Source: Branchipolynoe longqiensis (taxonomy: Eukaryota > Annelida > Polychaeta > Phyllodocida > Polynoidae). From it: a stretch of DNA of 64,000 bases. The stretch is taken from positions 84,188,709-84,252,708 of the forward strand of contig CM059190.1 of NCBI GenBank assembly GCA_030323885.1. The letters are read 5' to 3'. This document shows positions 30,991 to 43,038 of the stretch, piece by piece. Each line of letters begins with the position of its first letter. Within the stretch, counting starts at the first letter, position 1. The notes under the pieces are model-generated. The model saw nothing but the letters and a program-made list of their open reading frames with translations, was not told the origin of the DNA and ran no database searches. The position numbers and the translations under genes are program-made.

Positions 30991-32340
30991 ACATAAGAAA
31001 ACTTATAACACTCAAAAGAAATATTTGCATACATGTAATGTGTACAAATAATGCCCTAAACAAATACATTTTTTGCATGCTATTAGCAATGTCTAACATA
31101 AGTCATTATTGAGTGTTACATGAAACATGCATTACATGTTACATGTGTTACAATGCCAAGAACATCAGAAGTTAGGGAAGTGTTCCAAGATTACTTTGAA
31201 ATATGTCCACAGCATCAAAAACTAATAAGCATAAATATTTTCATCATCTGTGGTGCTTGTTTCATCATGAAGGAACAACTTTTCCTTTCCATGTAACGCA
31301 TGTTTCAGTGTCACAATTTTATATCTTCTCTGTTCTACTCTCAAGTGGATGAACACTCATAAAATTGCACTTAGTTACTCCTAGTGACTGCTGTTCAAAA
31401 CCTAATTAGGAAATAATAAGGGTCTTGTTCTAAATATTACATAATGAAGGTTTTTGTGTCGGCCATAACACATGTAACATTCTCCACTTGGTCATGTTCG
31501 AAGCCACCCTGACTTGCAGTCTGGGTCCAAATTGTTTTTGTTTTAATTGTGTCTTAAAATTGGATGTATGTGGAACACAGCAAGCCTAATTGGGATAGGC
31601 TGTAGCATATTTCAGTTTTGACCTCCGATTCCCCCTTTTAAGGACCAGCACTGAAGAAGAACCCATCATAAGCAAAACTTGTAACACTCAAAAGACATAC
31701 TTGCATACATGTAATGTGTAGAAATAATACCCTTAACAAAAACTTTTGTTGTTTGCATACTTTTAGCAATTTCTGAGCCAAGTTATTATTGAGTGTCACA
31801 TGAAACATGTGTTACATGTCACATGAAATATGCGTTACAACTCTAATAACATCAGAAGCTATGGAAGTATTACAAAATTACTTTGAAATATGTCCACAGC
31901 GTCAAAAACTAATAAGCATAAATACCTTTTCATGCTCTGTGGTGTTTGTTTGATCTTGAAGAAAAAACTTTTCCTTTCCATGTCACACATGTTTCAGTGT
32001 CACAATTTTATAAGTCCTCTTTTCTACTCTCAAGTGGACGGACCCTCATAAAATTGCACTTAGTTACTCCTAGTGAGTGCAGTTCAAAACTAAGGGTTTT
32101 GTTCTAAATCTGACACTAGGAGGCTTTTTGTGTCACACCGAAACACGCGTAACATTCTCCACTTAGTCAAGTTCAAAGCCACCCTGACGTGCAATTGGGG
32201 TCCAAACTGCTTTTCTTTTAATTGTGCCTTAAAATAGGATATATGTGGAACACAACAAGCCTAACTAGGATACGCTGTGACATATTTAAGTTTTTACCCC
32301 CGATTCCCCCGTTTTAGGACCAGCAGCAAAGAAGAACCCA
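30991..32340. repeat. Tandem duplication of a ~675 bp unit
   Basis: Unit 1 (30991-31665) and unit 2 (31667-32340) share the same order of blocks. Each starts CATAAG-AAACTT-TAACACTC and ends TTAGGACCAGCA...GAAGAACCCA. Divergence includes scattered substitutions and small indels, so the duplication is not recent. No ORF is present. Confidence 0.88.
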
Positions 32341-32530
32341 TATACGCACTGGCTATTCGCAGAGCTTCTCTGCGTATAACAACCACCAATACTGTTATTC
32401 ACAGAGCTGCAACCAACCAATTAGCATGCATCATTTTACTGCGCATGTGCAGAGAGTCGCCGTCAGGGGAGGGGCCAGCTTGGTCCCACGTACCCGACCT
32501 GACTTTACCCGGCCCGACTTTACCCGACCT

Positions 32531-33277
32531 GGGCCCGTATGCATGGGCTAGTGCTAGGGACCTAACCGCGGCTAGGGTGGCACCACACGGCTAACGTTGG
32601 AAAATCCGCATGCATGAGCCGGTGCCAGCGCTAGCCGCCGACCGTAGCCTAGGCTAAGCTACCCTGATTTCAAGTCAGGTTTAACTGCTAGCCGTGCCGG
32701 TTAGTGTGCGTGTGTGGGTCTCAATCTATTCAATGCTATCATATTTAACAGAATTACATACGCAATAAGTGAAATTTGATCAATTTAACCCTAAATTCGA
32801 ACCGATATTAACACCGCCGCCGCATTGGCGGCGTTATTCATATTGTCGAATCGACGAATGTAAAGTAAACAAATCGCCACCGCCGCATCGACGTCGATAT
32901 CCACACTGTCGAACGTCAACTAAACATGGCCACCGCTGCCGCCGTATCGGCGGCAATATATTACAGCCAAATTTATTCAATGCGATCATGTTTGACAGAT
33001 TTAGATAGGCAATAAGTGAAATTTAATCAAATTAACACTGAAATCGAACCGTTATTAACGCTCCCGTCGCATTGGCGGCGTTATTCATATTGTCGAATCG
33101 AGGGAATTCCCAAATCTATAAATAACTTCACGGTTAGCTATCCGCCCCGGCTTGGACATTGGTGCATACGGTTTGACCTAATTAACCAAGGCCCTCCTAG
33201 TCCTAGCCGCGGACAGCTACCCCAGAGCTAGAGCCTAGCACCGGCTAAGCCTAACGCCGATTCATGCATACGAGCCC
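32531..33277. mobile_element. Palindromic GGGCC-ended element F1
   Basis: Ends GGGCCCGTATGCATGGGCT and ATTCATGCATACGAGCCC. The interior carries GGCGGCGTTATTCATATTGTC twice and CCTAAATTCGAACCG. No ORF. Together with F2 it makes a 1.4 kb imperfect palindrome centred near 33278. Confidence 0.8.
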
Positions 33278-33278
33278 A

Positions 33279-33949
33279 GGGACCGTATTCATGGGCTGGT
33301 GCCAGGCTTAGCCGGTGCTACACGCTAGTCGTGGGGTTGCTATCTGCGGGTTGGAGAAATAGGTCAAGTCGTATTCACTAATGTCCAAGCCGCCGCGGAT
33401 AGCTAACCGTGAGTTTATTTATAGATTTGGGAATTCCCTCCAGTCGACCATATGAATAATGCCACCAATGCGGTAATTCTGTTAAATATGACAGCATTGA
33501 ATAGATTTGGGCCTAATATATTCCCGCCGATTCGACGGCAGCGGCGGCCGCCATTTTTAGTTGACGTTGGACAGTATGGATATTGACGTCGCTGCGGCAG
33601 CGGCGATTTGTTTACTTTACATTCGTCGATTCGAAAATATTAATATCTCCGGCGATGTAGTGGCGGCGTGAATTTCGCTTCGGATTTAGGGTTAAATTGA
33701 TAAGATTTCACTTATTGCGTAGGTAATTCTGTTAAATATGATAGCATTGAATAGATTGAGAGCCTCACACGCACACTAACCGGCGCGTCTAGCAGTTACC
33801 CGTGATTTGAAAGTGGGGTAGCTTCGCCTAGGTTACGCTCCGCGGTTAGCGTTGGCACCGGCTCATGAATGCGGATTTTCCAACGTTAGCCGAATGGGAT
33901 ACCACTAGCCGCGGTTAGAGCCCTAACCCGAGCTCATGAATAAGGGCCC
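33279..33949. mobile_element. Palindromic GGGCC-ended element F2
   Basis: Ends GGGACCGTATTCATGGGCT and GCTCATGAATAAGGGCCC. Its blocks are largely those of F1 in inverse order (TTTAGGGTTAAATTGATAAG, ACATTCGTCGATTCGAAAA). Confidence 0.8.
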
Positions 33950-33950
33950 A

Positions 33951-34703
33951 GGGCCGTATGCACCAAGTTGTGCTAGTCTTAACCGGATCTAGGCACTAAC
34001 ACCGGTCAGCTAGCTCCGGGTAGTGGGGGGTCCACGAAAAAGATAAAGTGGTATGCACCAATGTTTTAGCCGGGCCGGATAGCTGACCATGAGTTTATTT
34101 ATAGATTTGGGAATTCCCTCGAGTCGACAATATGAATAATGCCGCCAATACGGTGGCGGCGTTAATATCGGTTCAAATTTAGGGTTAAATTGATAAGATT
34201 TCACTTATTGCGTATGTAATTCTGTTAAATATGACAGCATTTATTAGATTTGGGCGTAATATATTCCCGCCGATTCGGCGGCGACACCGGTGGCCATGTT
34301 TCGTTGTGGTCTGGACAGTATGGATATCGACGTCGCTGCGGCGGCGGCGATTTGTTTACTTTACATTCGTCGATTCGAAAATATTAATATCGCCGCTGCT
34401 ACAGCAGCAGTGTTAATATCGCTTCGCATTTAGGGTTAAACTGATAAGATTTCACTTATTGTGTATGTAATTCTGTTAAATATGATCGCATTGAATAGAT
34501 TTGGCTGTAATATATCGGCGGCCGCCACACTAACCGGACCGGGTAAGCCCTTACCCCACATCAAAAAGTGGTTTAGCTTAGCCTAGGTTATGGTCGGCGG
34601 TTAGTGCTGGCACCGGTTGGTGCATACGGATTTTCCACCGTTAGCCGTGTGGAGCTACCCAAACCGCGGTTAAGGCCCTAACTCCGATTGGTGCATATGG
34701 CCC
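33951..34703. mobile_element. Palindromic GGGCC-ended element F3
   Basis: Ends GGGCCGTATGCACCAA and TTGGTGCATATGGCCC, an inverted pair with one mismatch. The interior is similar in order to F2. Confidence 0.82.
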
Positions 34704-34707
34704 CTGT

Positions 34708-35432
34708 GGGCCAAATGTATGAGCCACAATTTATCGGCTGCGGAGTTAAGGGCGGCCGGCGGGGTAGCTACTGTCGGTGTTGATATATGTGTCACGGGGG
34801 ATGTATGTGACCAAAGCGCGCGCGGGTTAGCTAACGTTTCAGTTATTTATAGATTTGGGAAATCCCTCTGCGTTTGTAGCCATATATTAGGCTCAAATAT
34901 ATTAAATGCGACCATATTTAACAGAATTACATACTCAAATCGTGAAATTTCATTAAATTAACCCTAAATTCGAAGCGTTATTAAGGCTACTGCCGCATTG
35001 GCGGCGATATTAATAGTTATATTTTCGAATCGTCGAACGTACAGTAAACATACCGTCGCCACTGCCAGTATGGAAAGCGGCGGCGGCGGCGATTTGTGTA
35101 CTTTACGTTCATCGATTCGAAAATATAAATATTAATATCGCCGCCAATGCGGCAGTAGCCTTAATAACACTTCGAATTTAGGGTTAATTTAATGAAATTT
35201 CACGATTTGAGTATGTAATTCTGTTAAATATGGTCACATTGAATAGATTTGGCCCGAGTTGGTGCCTAAACCGGACGTTAACCCAGGCTCAAGTTGGGGT
35301 TAGTGAAGACGAAGTTAACCCTCGAGGAGTTTGCCTAACCCGACCTCATACATTGACACTTTGGCCGCTAACCCTGGAAATCCGCACGACGCGTGGGTTA
35401 CGAGCCCTAACCCGCCCTCATACATTTGGCCC
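34708..35432. mobile_element. Palindromic GGGCC-ended element F4
   Basis: Ends GGGCCAAATGTATGAG and CTCATACATTTGGCCC, perfect inverse complements. Subterminal arms at about 34890-35050 and 35090-35260 are also inverse copies, making a 725 bp foldback centred near 35065. Confidence 0.88.
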
Positions 35433-35490
35433 CTGGTCTTGTATCGTTAGACGGTTAGGAGCGAATGATTTACCACCTCAACCTCGTAAA

Positions 35491-36142
35491 TGCCCTGCCA
35501 CATTACGATGGATCTCGCAAGCATGCAGCCAATGCGTAAAATCACTTTTTTACATCGAGAAGCGGCAAACTTGTCGGCGTGGGGGGCAAAGTTGGACGTA
35601 TACATACCGTATACATAGCGTATGGCCAACGTATAACCAAGGTATTGCTAATCTCCCAGCAAAAAATGCTCGAATTACGCTCACGGTACATTCACAGAAC
35701 ACCGGTGAACGTTATATACGTTATTCGATCGCCAGAACTATGCCTCATATGTTACATACGTCAAGATACGCTGGAGAAATGGTAAACATATATTAGACGT
35801 ACATTAGGCGTACATTAGGCATACGTTATCCATACGTTGTCAGTACGCGGACTGTACGTTCCCACTGCCTTTAACGTAGGTCAACGTAGTGCAATGTAGT
35901 GAACAACATTTGTCTAACGTACATCTAACGTACATCGACGTACGCCTAACGCATATAGAACATACGGCGGACGTAAAGTCCACACATTGTCGAACGTTGT
36001 CATACATCGAATGTTTTGTGCATGCACAAAACTTTGCCGACCCCCTGACATGTGACGCCATATCTCGATGAACGTCGACGTACATTGACGTATACCAACG
36101 AGCGCCTAACACACGCGTTACGATGTATCCCAACGTAGCGGC
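35491..36142. mobile_element. MITE-B-like copy 2, degenerate
   Basis: Left end GCCCTGCCACATTACGATGG resembles the MITE-B terminus. The interior is a string of ACGTA/CGTACATTAG words, and the centre has TTTTGTGCATGCACAAAAC (about 36013-36031). The right terminus is decayed. Confidence 0.6.
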
Positions 36143-36474
36143 CAAAAATCCAAGTGATATACTGGTCCATTCAATCGGACAAAAGCTACTGTTATCCTGT
36201 ATTATTTCTAGACCTTGTTGGTCACCTGCATATCTTCGTTTATTCCTTATATGTACTAGTTAAGTTTGTTTGTTTGTTGTTGTTTTACGTCCCAGCAACA
36301 TCTAAGGTCATATCAGGACTAGTTAAGATTAGGCAGTGTCCCCGTATAAGCAAAACAGAACTTGAAAGCACAACTTCCTTGAAGTTATGGACTTATTTGA
36401 TTCAATAAACATTGCTGTTATATTAAAACTTATATTCATGTCTTGACCTTATTTGTCTCGTTTAGTGTGACCAG
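36143..36474. other. Unassigned with short SINE-A 3' fragment
   Basis: 36267-36331 matches the SINE-A 3' end in reverse (CAGCAACATCTAAGGTCATA). The rest is unrecognised. Confidence 0.55.
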
Positions 36475-36757
36475 ACGGGATGGCTGAATGATTTAGAGCG
36501 TCCGTCTCCCGTGTTGGTAGATCGTGGGGTCGTGGGTTCGAACCTTGGTCGAGTCAACCCAATGACTTAAAAATTGATACTTGTCGCTTCATAGCCTGGC
36601 GCTCGGCATTATTGGGATAGGGCAAGGACTGGTTGGCTCAGTGTCAGGAAAATGTGACTGAGTGGGATATTAGGTCATGGTGCCGGCGGCCTGGTCTTCC
36701 TATGGGGCAGCACTATAAAGTGACCATGAGTGCGCACTGTCACAAGTCGGTACCCAT
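36475..36757 (+). mobile_element. SINE-A, nearly full length, cut at 3' end
   Basis: Head GACGGGATGGCTGAATGAT and box B GTGGGTTCGAACCTT are the best preserved of the copies. It breaks off after GTCGGTACCCATCC, where gypsy sequence begins. Confidence 0.85.
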
Positions 36758-37037
36758 CCCTTTGAAGATACACCCGTAGCTCCGGCGAATATGGTGTAGG
36801 CATGGTACCATGTTTCCCAGTTAGTGCCTAGGTCACCTTCCAGTTGCAGTTGCCCTGGAGGTTTCAGGCCAGACAACGGCATGTCAATATGGCTTGGGTT
36901 CGGATCTGACACCATGTAAAGACTCGACTGGACACGAAGACGTCTTAGTATCAAGTGTTTATTTCTGGACCCACCTGCACTGGTCCCGGCGCGGCTGGTC
37001 ACTCTCGCCAGTGACCAGCAGTACATATACATTACAA
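36758..37037 (-). mobile_element. Fragment of a third Mag-like gypsy element (G3)
   Basis: On the minus strand: an LTR of about 122 bp from TGTAATGTATATG (37037) to TTTACA, primer site TGGTGTCAGATC, then the start of gag (MPLSGLKPPGQLQLEGDL...). The gag start lines up with MALHGLKPPG of G1. Everything after about 45 gag codons is lost at the SINE-A junction. Confidence 0.82.
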
Positions 37038-37047
37038 CTCTACCACC

Positions 37048-37759
37048 ATGCCTGCTAAAAGGAACACCACTGCTACTGCTACTACTACTGCTGCTGCTAC
37101 ACCAGCCTCCAGGGCTGCTGTCACCAGGAGGACTAGGCCGTGGGAGAGGCAGGAAGAAGCATACTTTGCCATGCTCACCATCACCAGCCTCCTCACCTGC
37201 CTCCTCACCTAACCACTCACCTCACCACTCTCCAGAACACCACTCTCCACAACACCACTCTCCACAACACCACTCTCCACAACACCACTCTCCACAACAC
37301 CCCTCTCCATTTGAAGAGCTGGAGATGGAAGTGGAGACGCAGACGATGCGCCAGTGACGCCCCCGCTCCAGCTCTCCATCTCCTGCTTCTCGGGGCAGCT
37401 CACGGGCGTCGTCCGCCGCCTCCACCTCCAACGCCTCCGCCACAGCCTCCACCTGCACCTCTGCAAAGAAAACGAGGGCAAAGAAGACCGACAATTCTCT
37501 GTCGGTCTTCAAGGAGGGGCAGATGCTGGAGTTCCTTGAGGAAAACCCAGTCATCTGGAACGTCAAGCTGACCGACTACCGCCGCACTGACAGGAAGGGG
37601 AAGATGTGGGAGGACCAGGCAAAGCTTCTGGGTACGACAGCAGTCCATCTCCAGAAGTGGTTCAAGTCACTCCGGGATACCAACATGCGGCTCCACAAGA
37701 AAAAAAGCGGGGACAGAGCGGCTGTCCTGACTGAGAGGGAGGAGTGGATCATGCCATAA
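37048..37759 (+). pseudogene. MADF/Myb-SANT-like ORF of a PIF/Harbinger transposon, exon 1
   Basis: DNA-binding partner ORF typical of PIF/Harbinger elements. The MADF-type domain is at about 37508-37700 (MLEFLEENPVIWNVKLTDY, then KWFKSLRDTNMRLHKK). This is the tryptophan-spaced three-helix pattern. An upstream Ser/Pro/His linker contains five HSPQH repeats from a 15 bp tandem repeat (37229-37306). An in-frame TGA at 37355-37357 and a frame change between 37048 and 37170 break the ORF. The frame stops at 37757-37759, just after REEWIM. I could not place a splice donor. Confidence 0.72.
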
Positions 37760-38112
37760 TCTTTTATCCTTCTGACTAGTGTGGGCATTAGGATTCTCGT
37801 AAAACCCTATTATTCTGGATAAGTTGACAAAACGATATATGTTATTTACATAAATAATCTTGGTAAATCAAGTTATTTATTGAATGTTATATGTTTGTTG
37901 TTTTTCTTTAGCGTTGACTAGTTGTGTTGTTTTGTTATTGTTAAATCGAGAAGTCGACAATCGATATATGTTATTTGCATTATGAATCTTGATAAATCAA
38001 TTTTGTCATTTATCGTTAACTTTGTTTTCTTTATTGTTGACTTGTGTTGTCTTTTGTGGAAAGATTGATTTGCGTTCATGTTACTTATGTTATTTTATTA
38101 TTTTGTCTTGCA

Positions 38113-38925
38113 GGTGGCCGCTGCCATCAACGCTGCACATCACGACCTCAGCCTCGATGAGAATGTCACCACGGATGTGGACGTGGGGATGGAGAAGGAC
38201 CTTCCCGCCACTCCTCCCGCTACAGTCTGAGAGTGGGGAAGGGGAGGGGGAAGCGGTCAGCCCCAGACGACGCAAACCTCCTCACTGCCATCCAGAAGAG
38301 GTTCGACGAGTCTGGGGACATGCTGAAGGTCATGCAGCCCCCTCCTACACCGGCGATGACGAAGCGCGTGGCTTTTGCAAACTATGTGCGCAACATGATC
38401 CTGACCATGCCGGAGGAGCGGTTTGTTGAGACCTGTGACCCAATAAACTGGATCGTGTCGCAGCACTTGGCGGGGCAAGGCCAACAACTCGTGGCTCCTG
38501 TGGCTGAACCTGGACCTGCTCCTGTGTCTGCAAGTGAGGCATACCAACCTCAACCCCACCAGTGGACTCACCAGCCACCACCGTCATCACCATGGGCATC
38601 TCAGACACAGGAGTATATGCACCGATACATGATGCAGCTGCATCTTCCGCCTCACCTGCAACCACAGCCGCATCTTCCGCCTCTGCCTCAACCTGTGCCT
38701 CTCCACTTGCGTCACGAGCTGGTCCCGCCTCAGCCTCAACCTCAGTTGGCACAACGGCCGTCGGTGGCACCGGCGCAGCCTGCCCAACCCCGGACACTCA
38801 CCATGGCGGGCCACACCAGGGCCTCTCCAGGACTTGTTGCCCGGCCAGGTGGTGCGGCCACTCTCGGTGTGGCCTGGCCGTCGCCTTCCGGTGTCGGTGC
38901 CGGTGCCGGTGCCGTGGCGAGCTAG
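38113..38925 (+). CDS. Probable exon 2 of the PIF/Harbinger MADF protein
   Basis: Preceded by TTTTGTCTTGCAG, a good splice acceptor ending at 38112. The frame from about 38233 encodes NLLTAIQKRFDESGDMLKVM and FANYVRNMILTMPEERFVET, an amphipathic segment resembling the BESS-type tail of MADF proteins. A Pro/Gln/Ala-rich tail follows to TAG at 38923-38925. Between 38113 and 38233 the frame is uncertain (a TGA at 38228-38230 lies in one candidate frame). Assignment to the same gene as 37048-37759 is inferred. Confidence 0.5.
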
Positions 38926-40071
38926 ACACCTACACGAGTCCCCCCCATGACGGCAACGTTGTCTGAGTCCGCCAGCCCGTCGTCCGACGGACTGTTGAAC
39001 TTGTCGGGGCTGTCGGGAGTGTTGGGGGTGTCCAACTTGGACCTCTTCCCCCCCATCAGCCACGACGTCACCAGCTGAGTGGGGCTCGGGGGGGGGGGAG
39101 GGGGGGGACGCACGACAAGTGATCATTTGTAGATATGTGTATATATGTGTAGATATGTAGTTATAGTGTAGATATGTGAATATGTAAATATGTAAATATG
39201 TAGATATGTAGTTATAGTTTGTAAAAATGTATCGTTGTATTATTAATGTTTGAATGTTTGTATGCACATATGTATATATGTATATATGTTGACAAATTTC
39301 TTGTATAAATAAATATATTGTAAACTATAATTATTGTGTCCGCATTAAATAATGCCATGCCATAATGTTATAGTTATAAATTAAAGTACAATTAAAGTAA
39401 CCTTGAAAATATAGAATAGTTATTATGAATATTAAGGACACAAGTCTCTACCCCCCCTCCCTCCCTCCATCCCTTCTCTTCTCTTCCCTCCATCGCTCCC
39501 TCCCCTTCTCTTCTCTTCCCTCCCTCCCTCCTTCTCTTCTCTTCTCTTCCCTCCCTCCCTTTCTCTCCCGCTTTCTGTCCCTGTCCCTCACCCTCTTTTT
39601 ACCTGTCTTCTTAACATTGGTTATGCTTTCAAAAGTGTAATTAATTTAAAAAGAGGGCAAATTCATTACAAATACATTAACTAGATAACTGTAATTATGG
39701 ATCGAAAGAATATAACAGACATGTAAATTGTGTTTCGATATCTAAAAAAATGATATAATTTATTTTAATAGACATAAACATATTACCATCTCATATAACA
39801 GTAGACATGTCACAACATAACGGAATGTAAATAAGCGATAACTGGACAGTGTAAAGAAAAGCACATAAGTTTTCAAAAATAGATCATAACAGTACACATA
39901 CACAGTTCATACAGACAGATACAATGTTTGTCAGATCATGCTGTCTTGCCATGACACTGCTCCGGCGGGTGAGACCACCCAGTCTTTAAGTAGATTGCGC
40001 TGCTCATTTCCTAGCTTGGACAAGGTGTTGGGGTTAGTTGGGATGTCAATGTCTGGCAGGTTTGGGCCCTC
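38926..40071. other. Spacer between convergent Harbinger ORFs
   Basis: Holds a G run (39090-39110), a TATGTAGATATG repeat (39120-39290), and a CTTCTCTTCCCTCC polypyrimidine tract (39450-39600). No gene. Confidence 0.6.
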
Positions 40072-41147
40072 TCACCACGCTCCTGGGACAAAGTTGTTGG
40101 TGTCAGTCTCGGGATGATCCAGCTGCAGGTTCTGTAGGGCTGGGTCGTGCATCCTCATGAGGTTGTGCAGAACAATGCACGCATTGGCGATGTCCTTGAC
40201 GGTGGAGGGGTGGTGCTGCATAGTGGTCAGCAGCACTTGGAAGCGGTTGGCTAGAATGCCAAAGGCATTCTCCACCACTCTCCTAGCTCGGGACAGCCGG
40301 TAGTTGAACGGTCACTCCTCATTGTTTAACCCCCTCTTGCCGTACGGCTTCATCATGGTCGGCCGCAGGGCGAAGGCATCATCACCGATGAGGAAATATG
40401 CACATCCTTCTGGCCGTCCACAATGGGTTCAGGGTCCAGAAAGCCGATGGTGCCACCTTCAATGCCCGCCTTCAGCTCGGAGTCGTAGATCTGGGCATCA
40501 GACGTGGAGCCCAAACCCCCAAGATCTGCCCAGATAAATTTGCAGTCCGAGTCTACTAGTGCCAACAGGATCACGGAGTAAAACCCCTTGTAGTTGTAGT
40601 ACAGTGACCCACTGTTTGGAGGGCACCGGCAGGCGATGTGCTTCCCATCCAGAGCGCCACAGGTATCGGGGAAGTTCCACTTCTCAAAGAATAGGTTCGC
40701 GATGGCACGCCATCCTTCTGGAGTCATCGGACACGTCATGACCTCGTCCATGTACTCGTCGATGATGGCCTGACAGACTTTACGCACTATGAGCGACTGT
40801 GTGTTGTGGGGGACCCTCCACCCAAACTTCATCGACGAGTATTTGGTCCCAGATGCCAGGTGCCGCAGAGTAAGTGCGATCTTCAGTGCAGGCTCGAGCG
40901 GCACTCGGAATGTGGTGTTTCTTTTTTCAATCCTTGGTCCCACTCGCGCCACAATCTTGTCAAACAACTGGGGAGGCATCTGCATGAAGTTCACGAACGA
41001 TGCGGTGTCCTCGCTGCGGAGCTCGACCATTAGCTTGTCGTACAAGCCAAACTCTGGCTGCCTCCCAATGCAGGCTCTGACCCACACTGCGCACCGCCGC
41101 CGCTGCCTCCTCCTTCTCCTCTCAAGATGGGCCGCCAGAAGAACCAT
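40072..41147 (-). pseudogene. PIF/Harbinger DDE transposase, broken
   Basis: Transposase on the minus strand. From ATG 41147 it encodes 264 residues with the HARBI1-type catalytic core: Asp167 (GALDGKH) and Asp217 (STSDAQIYD). The last part (from about 40300, RVVENAFGILANRFQVL) supplies the Glu. A frameshift at about 40400 and an in-frame TGA near 40312-40314 separate the two parts. Length when complete would be about 360 residues, usual for the family. Gypsy G2 is inserted 4 bases 5' of the ATG, so promoter or upstream coding sequence is cut off. It converges on the MADF ORF, the usual Harbinger arrangement. Terminal repeats were not found. Confidence 0.85.
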
Positions 41148-41151
41148 GAGG

Positions 41152-41342
41152 TGTGATATATGCGTAATAGACGTCTAGACCTGTGGTTAATATATGTTAA
41201 TGATATGCAGAGTTGGGGACAAAGAGATATGCAAATGAGATGACGTCATGGAAAGCTTAGCCGGCGGGTCAAGCGTGCCCTACGCCGCCAATAAACCATT
41301 CAGTATCCAGAACTCGAAGTGTTCAGACATTGTACTTTCACA
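41152..41342 (+). repeat. G2 5' LTR
   Basis: 191 bp, TGTGATATATG to TTTCACA. Contains ATGCAAAT (41229-41236, an octamer/POU-type motif), ATGACGTCATG (41240-41250, CRE) and CCAATAAACC as a poly(A) signal. The primer site TGGTGTCAGATG follows at 41343. Confidence 0.93.
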
Positions 41343-41361
41343 TGGTGTCAGATGAGGAAGA

Positions 41362-42690
41362 ATGCCGCCCGCAAATACTTTGCCGGGTTTGCGGCCACCT
41401 GGTCAGCCTGTCCTCAGCAACAACGCGAGATCGAACTGGAAAACATGGATCAGAGCATATGATATATATGCCACTGCGGCAGGTGTCATATTGAAGGGAG
41501 AACGAGTGCATTGCTGCATCTTTCTTCACGTTGCTGGCGAGGAAGCGCAAAAGGTATTTGCCAATGTGACTTTTGCTTTCGCCGATCAAGGCAAGATCAA
41601 ACCGTTAACTGAAGCATTTCAAGTTTATTGTGTCAGTAAGAGCAGTATAATTATCACACAATACAAGTTCAATTTGCATAATCAAGCGTCAGAAAATATG
41701 GCGACGTACATCACAGCATTAAGGGACAAAGTTAAGGACTGTGAATACGGAGTGGTGGAGGAGTCGCTTTTGCGCGATCGAATTGTGGCTGGCGTGAAAA
41801 ATGTGAATTTGAGGAACAAATTGCTTCAAACTACTGAGTTAACATTGACAAAGTGCATAAGTATGTGCGAAATGAGTGAGTTCAGTTCAGATCTGTTGGA
41901 GGACACCAAATCAGACGTTGAAAGTAGAGACATAGATTTCATTCGGAATTATGCTAATGTGCGTACCAGTGCATACATACTGAATGGTTTCAAGGTCTTG
42001 GATTGGTTTCAAGGTCTTGGATTGCCGGCGGTGCCGGTGCAGGAGAGTTCAAGATCCGCTGCCAGAACTGTGGATATGAACACCGCCGGGGAGTCTGCCC
42101 AGCGAAAGGAAAGGCTTGCATTGCCTGTAAGAAGATCGGGCACTTCGGGAAGGTCTGTAGGAGCAGGCTCGGGAGAGTCAACAAACTTCACGTCGAAGCA
42201 CCCGACCCTCACAATGCTGAGCAAGACCCGGATCCGGCGGAAGTCAATGTACTGGCAACGGAACTGTTTGTGGGGGCCGTCGATCGCGGTGCTGGTCGGG
42301 ATGCCGAGCTGTGGCATTCAATCGTTCGGGTGAACGGTTGTCCTGTCAAGTTTAAACTTGACACAGGGTCGGAGGCAAACATGCTTCCGAGGTTCGTGTT
42401 CGACAGAGTCGCTCCGGGGAGGCTGGCGAACACCAGATGTTCATTGGTGACGTTCTCCGGTCACCGGAACACGCCTGATGGAGAGGCACTGCTCGACGTC
42501 AACGACAGTGTGCTTCGGTTCCAGGTGGTGCCGGATTTCCAGCCCATCCTGGGCAAGCAGGCTTGTGTGACGTTGAACCTGCTGGCACGGGTGGATGAGG
42601 TGCACAGCTCTGTGCCGACGAACATAGCCAAACCGCCGAACATTGGCAAACCGGCGAACATTTCCACACCGACGAACAGTTCCAGCGCAG
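41362..42690 (+). pseudogene. gag: G2 gag and protease remnant
   Basis: Starts at ATG 41362 (MPPANTLPGLRPPG, matching the G1 gag start). The gag core aligns with G1 through SLLRDRIVAGVKN. A frameshift lies at about 42000 beside a 19 bp tandem duplication (GGTTTCAAGGTCTTGGATT). The next frame gives the double zinc knuckle (CQNCGYEHRRGVCP, CIACKKIGHFGKVC) and protease FKLDTGSEANML. It ends in a short tandem repeat (CCGAACATTGGCAAACC-like, 42616-42680) at the deletion joint. Confidence 0.85.
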
Positions 42691-43038
42691 TTGCTCATGA
42701 GCAGAAGGCTGAGAGGCAGATTACCTATGGCAAAGGCTATTTTGGTGCCTGAAACGCAGGATCCTAAGAGAAGGCAAACAGCCCAGCGGCAGAGTAGTCA
42801 GAAAGCGTTTCATGACCGGAAGTGCGGTAAGGCGCACAAGCCTATGAAAGTTGGAGATAAGATAAAGTACAAAAATAATGCTGGGGAATGGAAAAAAGGG
42901 GTTATTTTGGGATGGACTGGGGTGTCCGGGAGAGAATATCAGATTTTAAACGAGTCGGGCAACATGTTATATCGTAACCGGGTACAAATGATTGGAGCGC
43001 CTGTGGAGGGGCGGCCCGAGTTAGTCGTGCAGACGTAA
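42680..43038 (+). pseudogene. G2 integrase C-terminal remnant
   Basis: Frame with AQLLMSRRLRGRLPM, VGDKIKYKNNAGEWKKG and GREYQILNESGNMLYRNR. It aligns with the last ~150 residues of G1 (AQLMMSRKLRSRIPV, GDNVRYKN). It begins directly at the joint, so the deletion removed everything between protease and this point. Confidence 0.85.

Noticed and set aside
32787..35190. TTTAGGGTTAA words as interstitial telomeric repeats
   Set aside because: Each is a single 1.5-unit word inside palindromic elements F1-F4, not an array.
38587..39267. 226-codon minus-strand frame
   Set aside because: Antisense of the Pro/Gln-rich Harbinger exon running into a TATG repeat. No domain.
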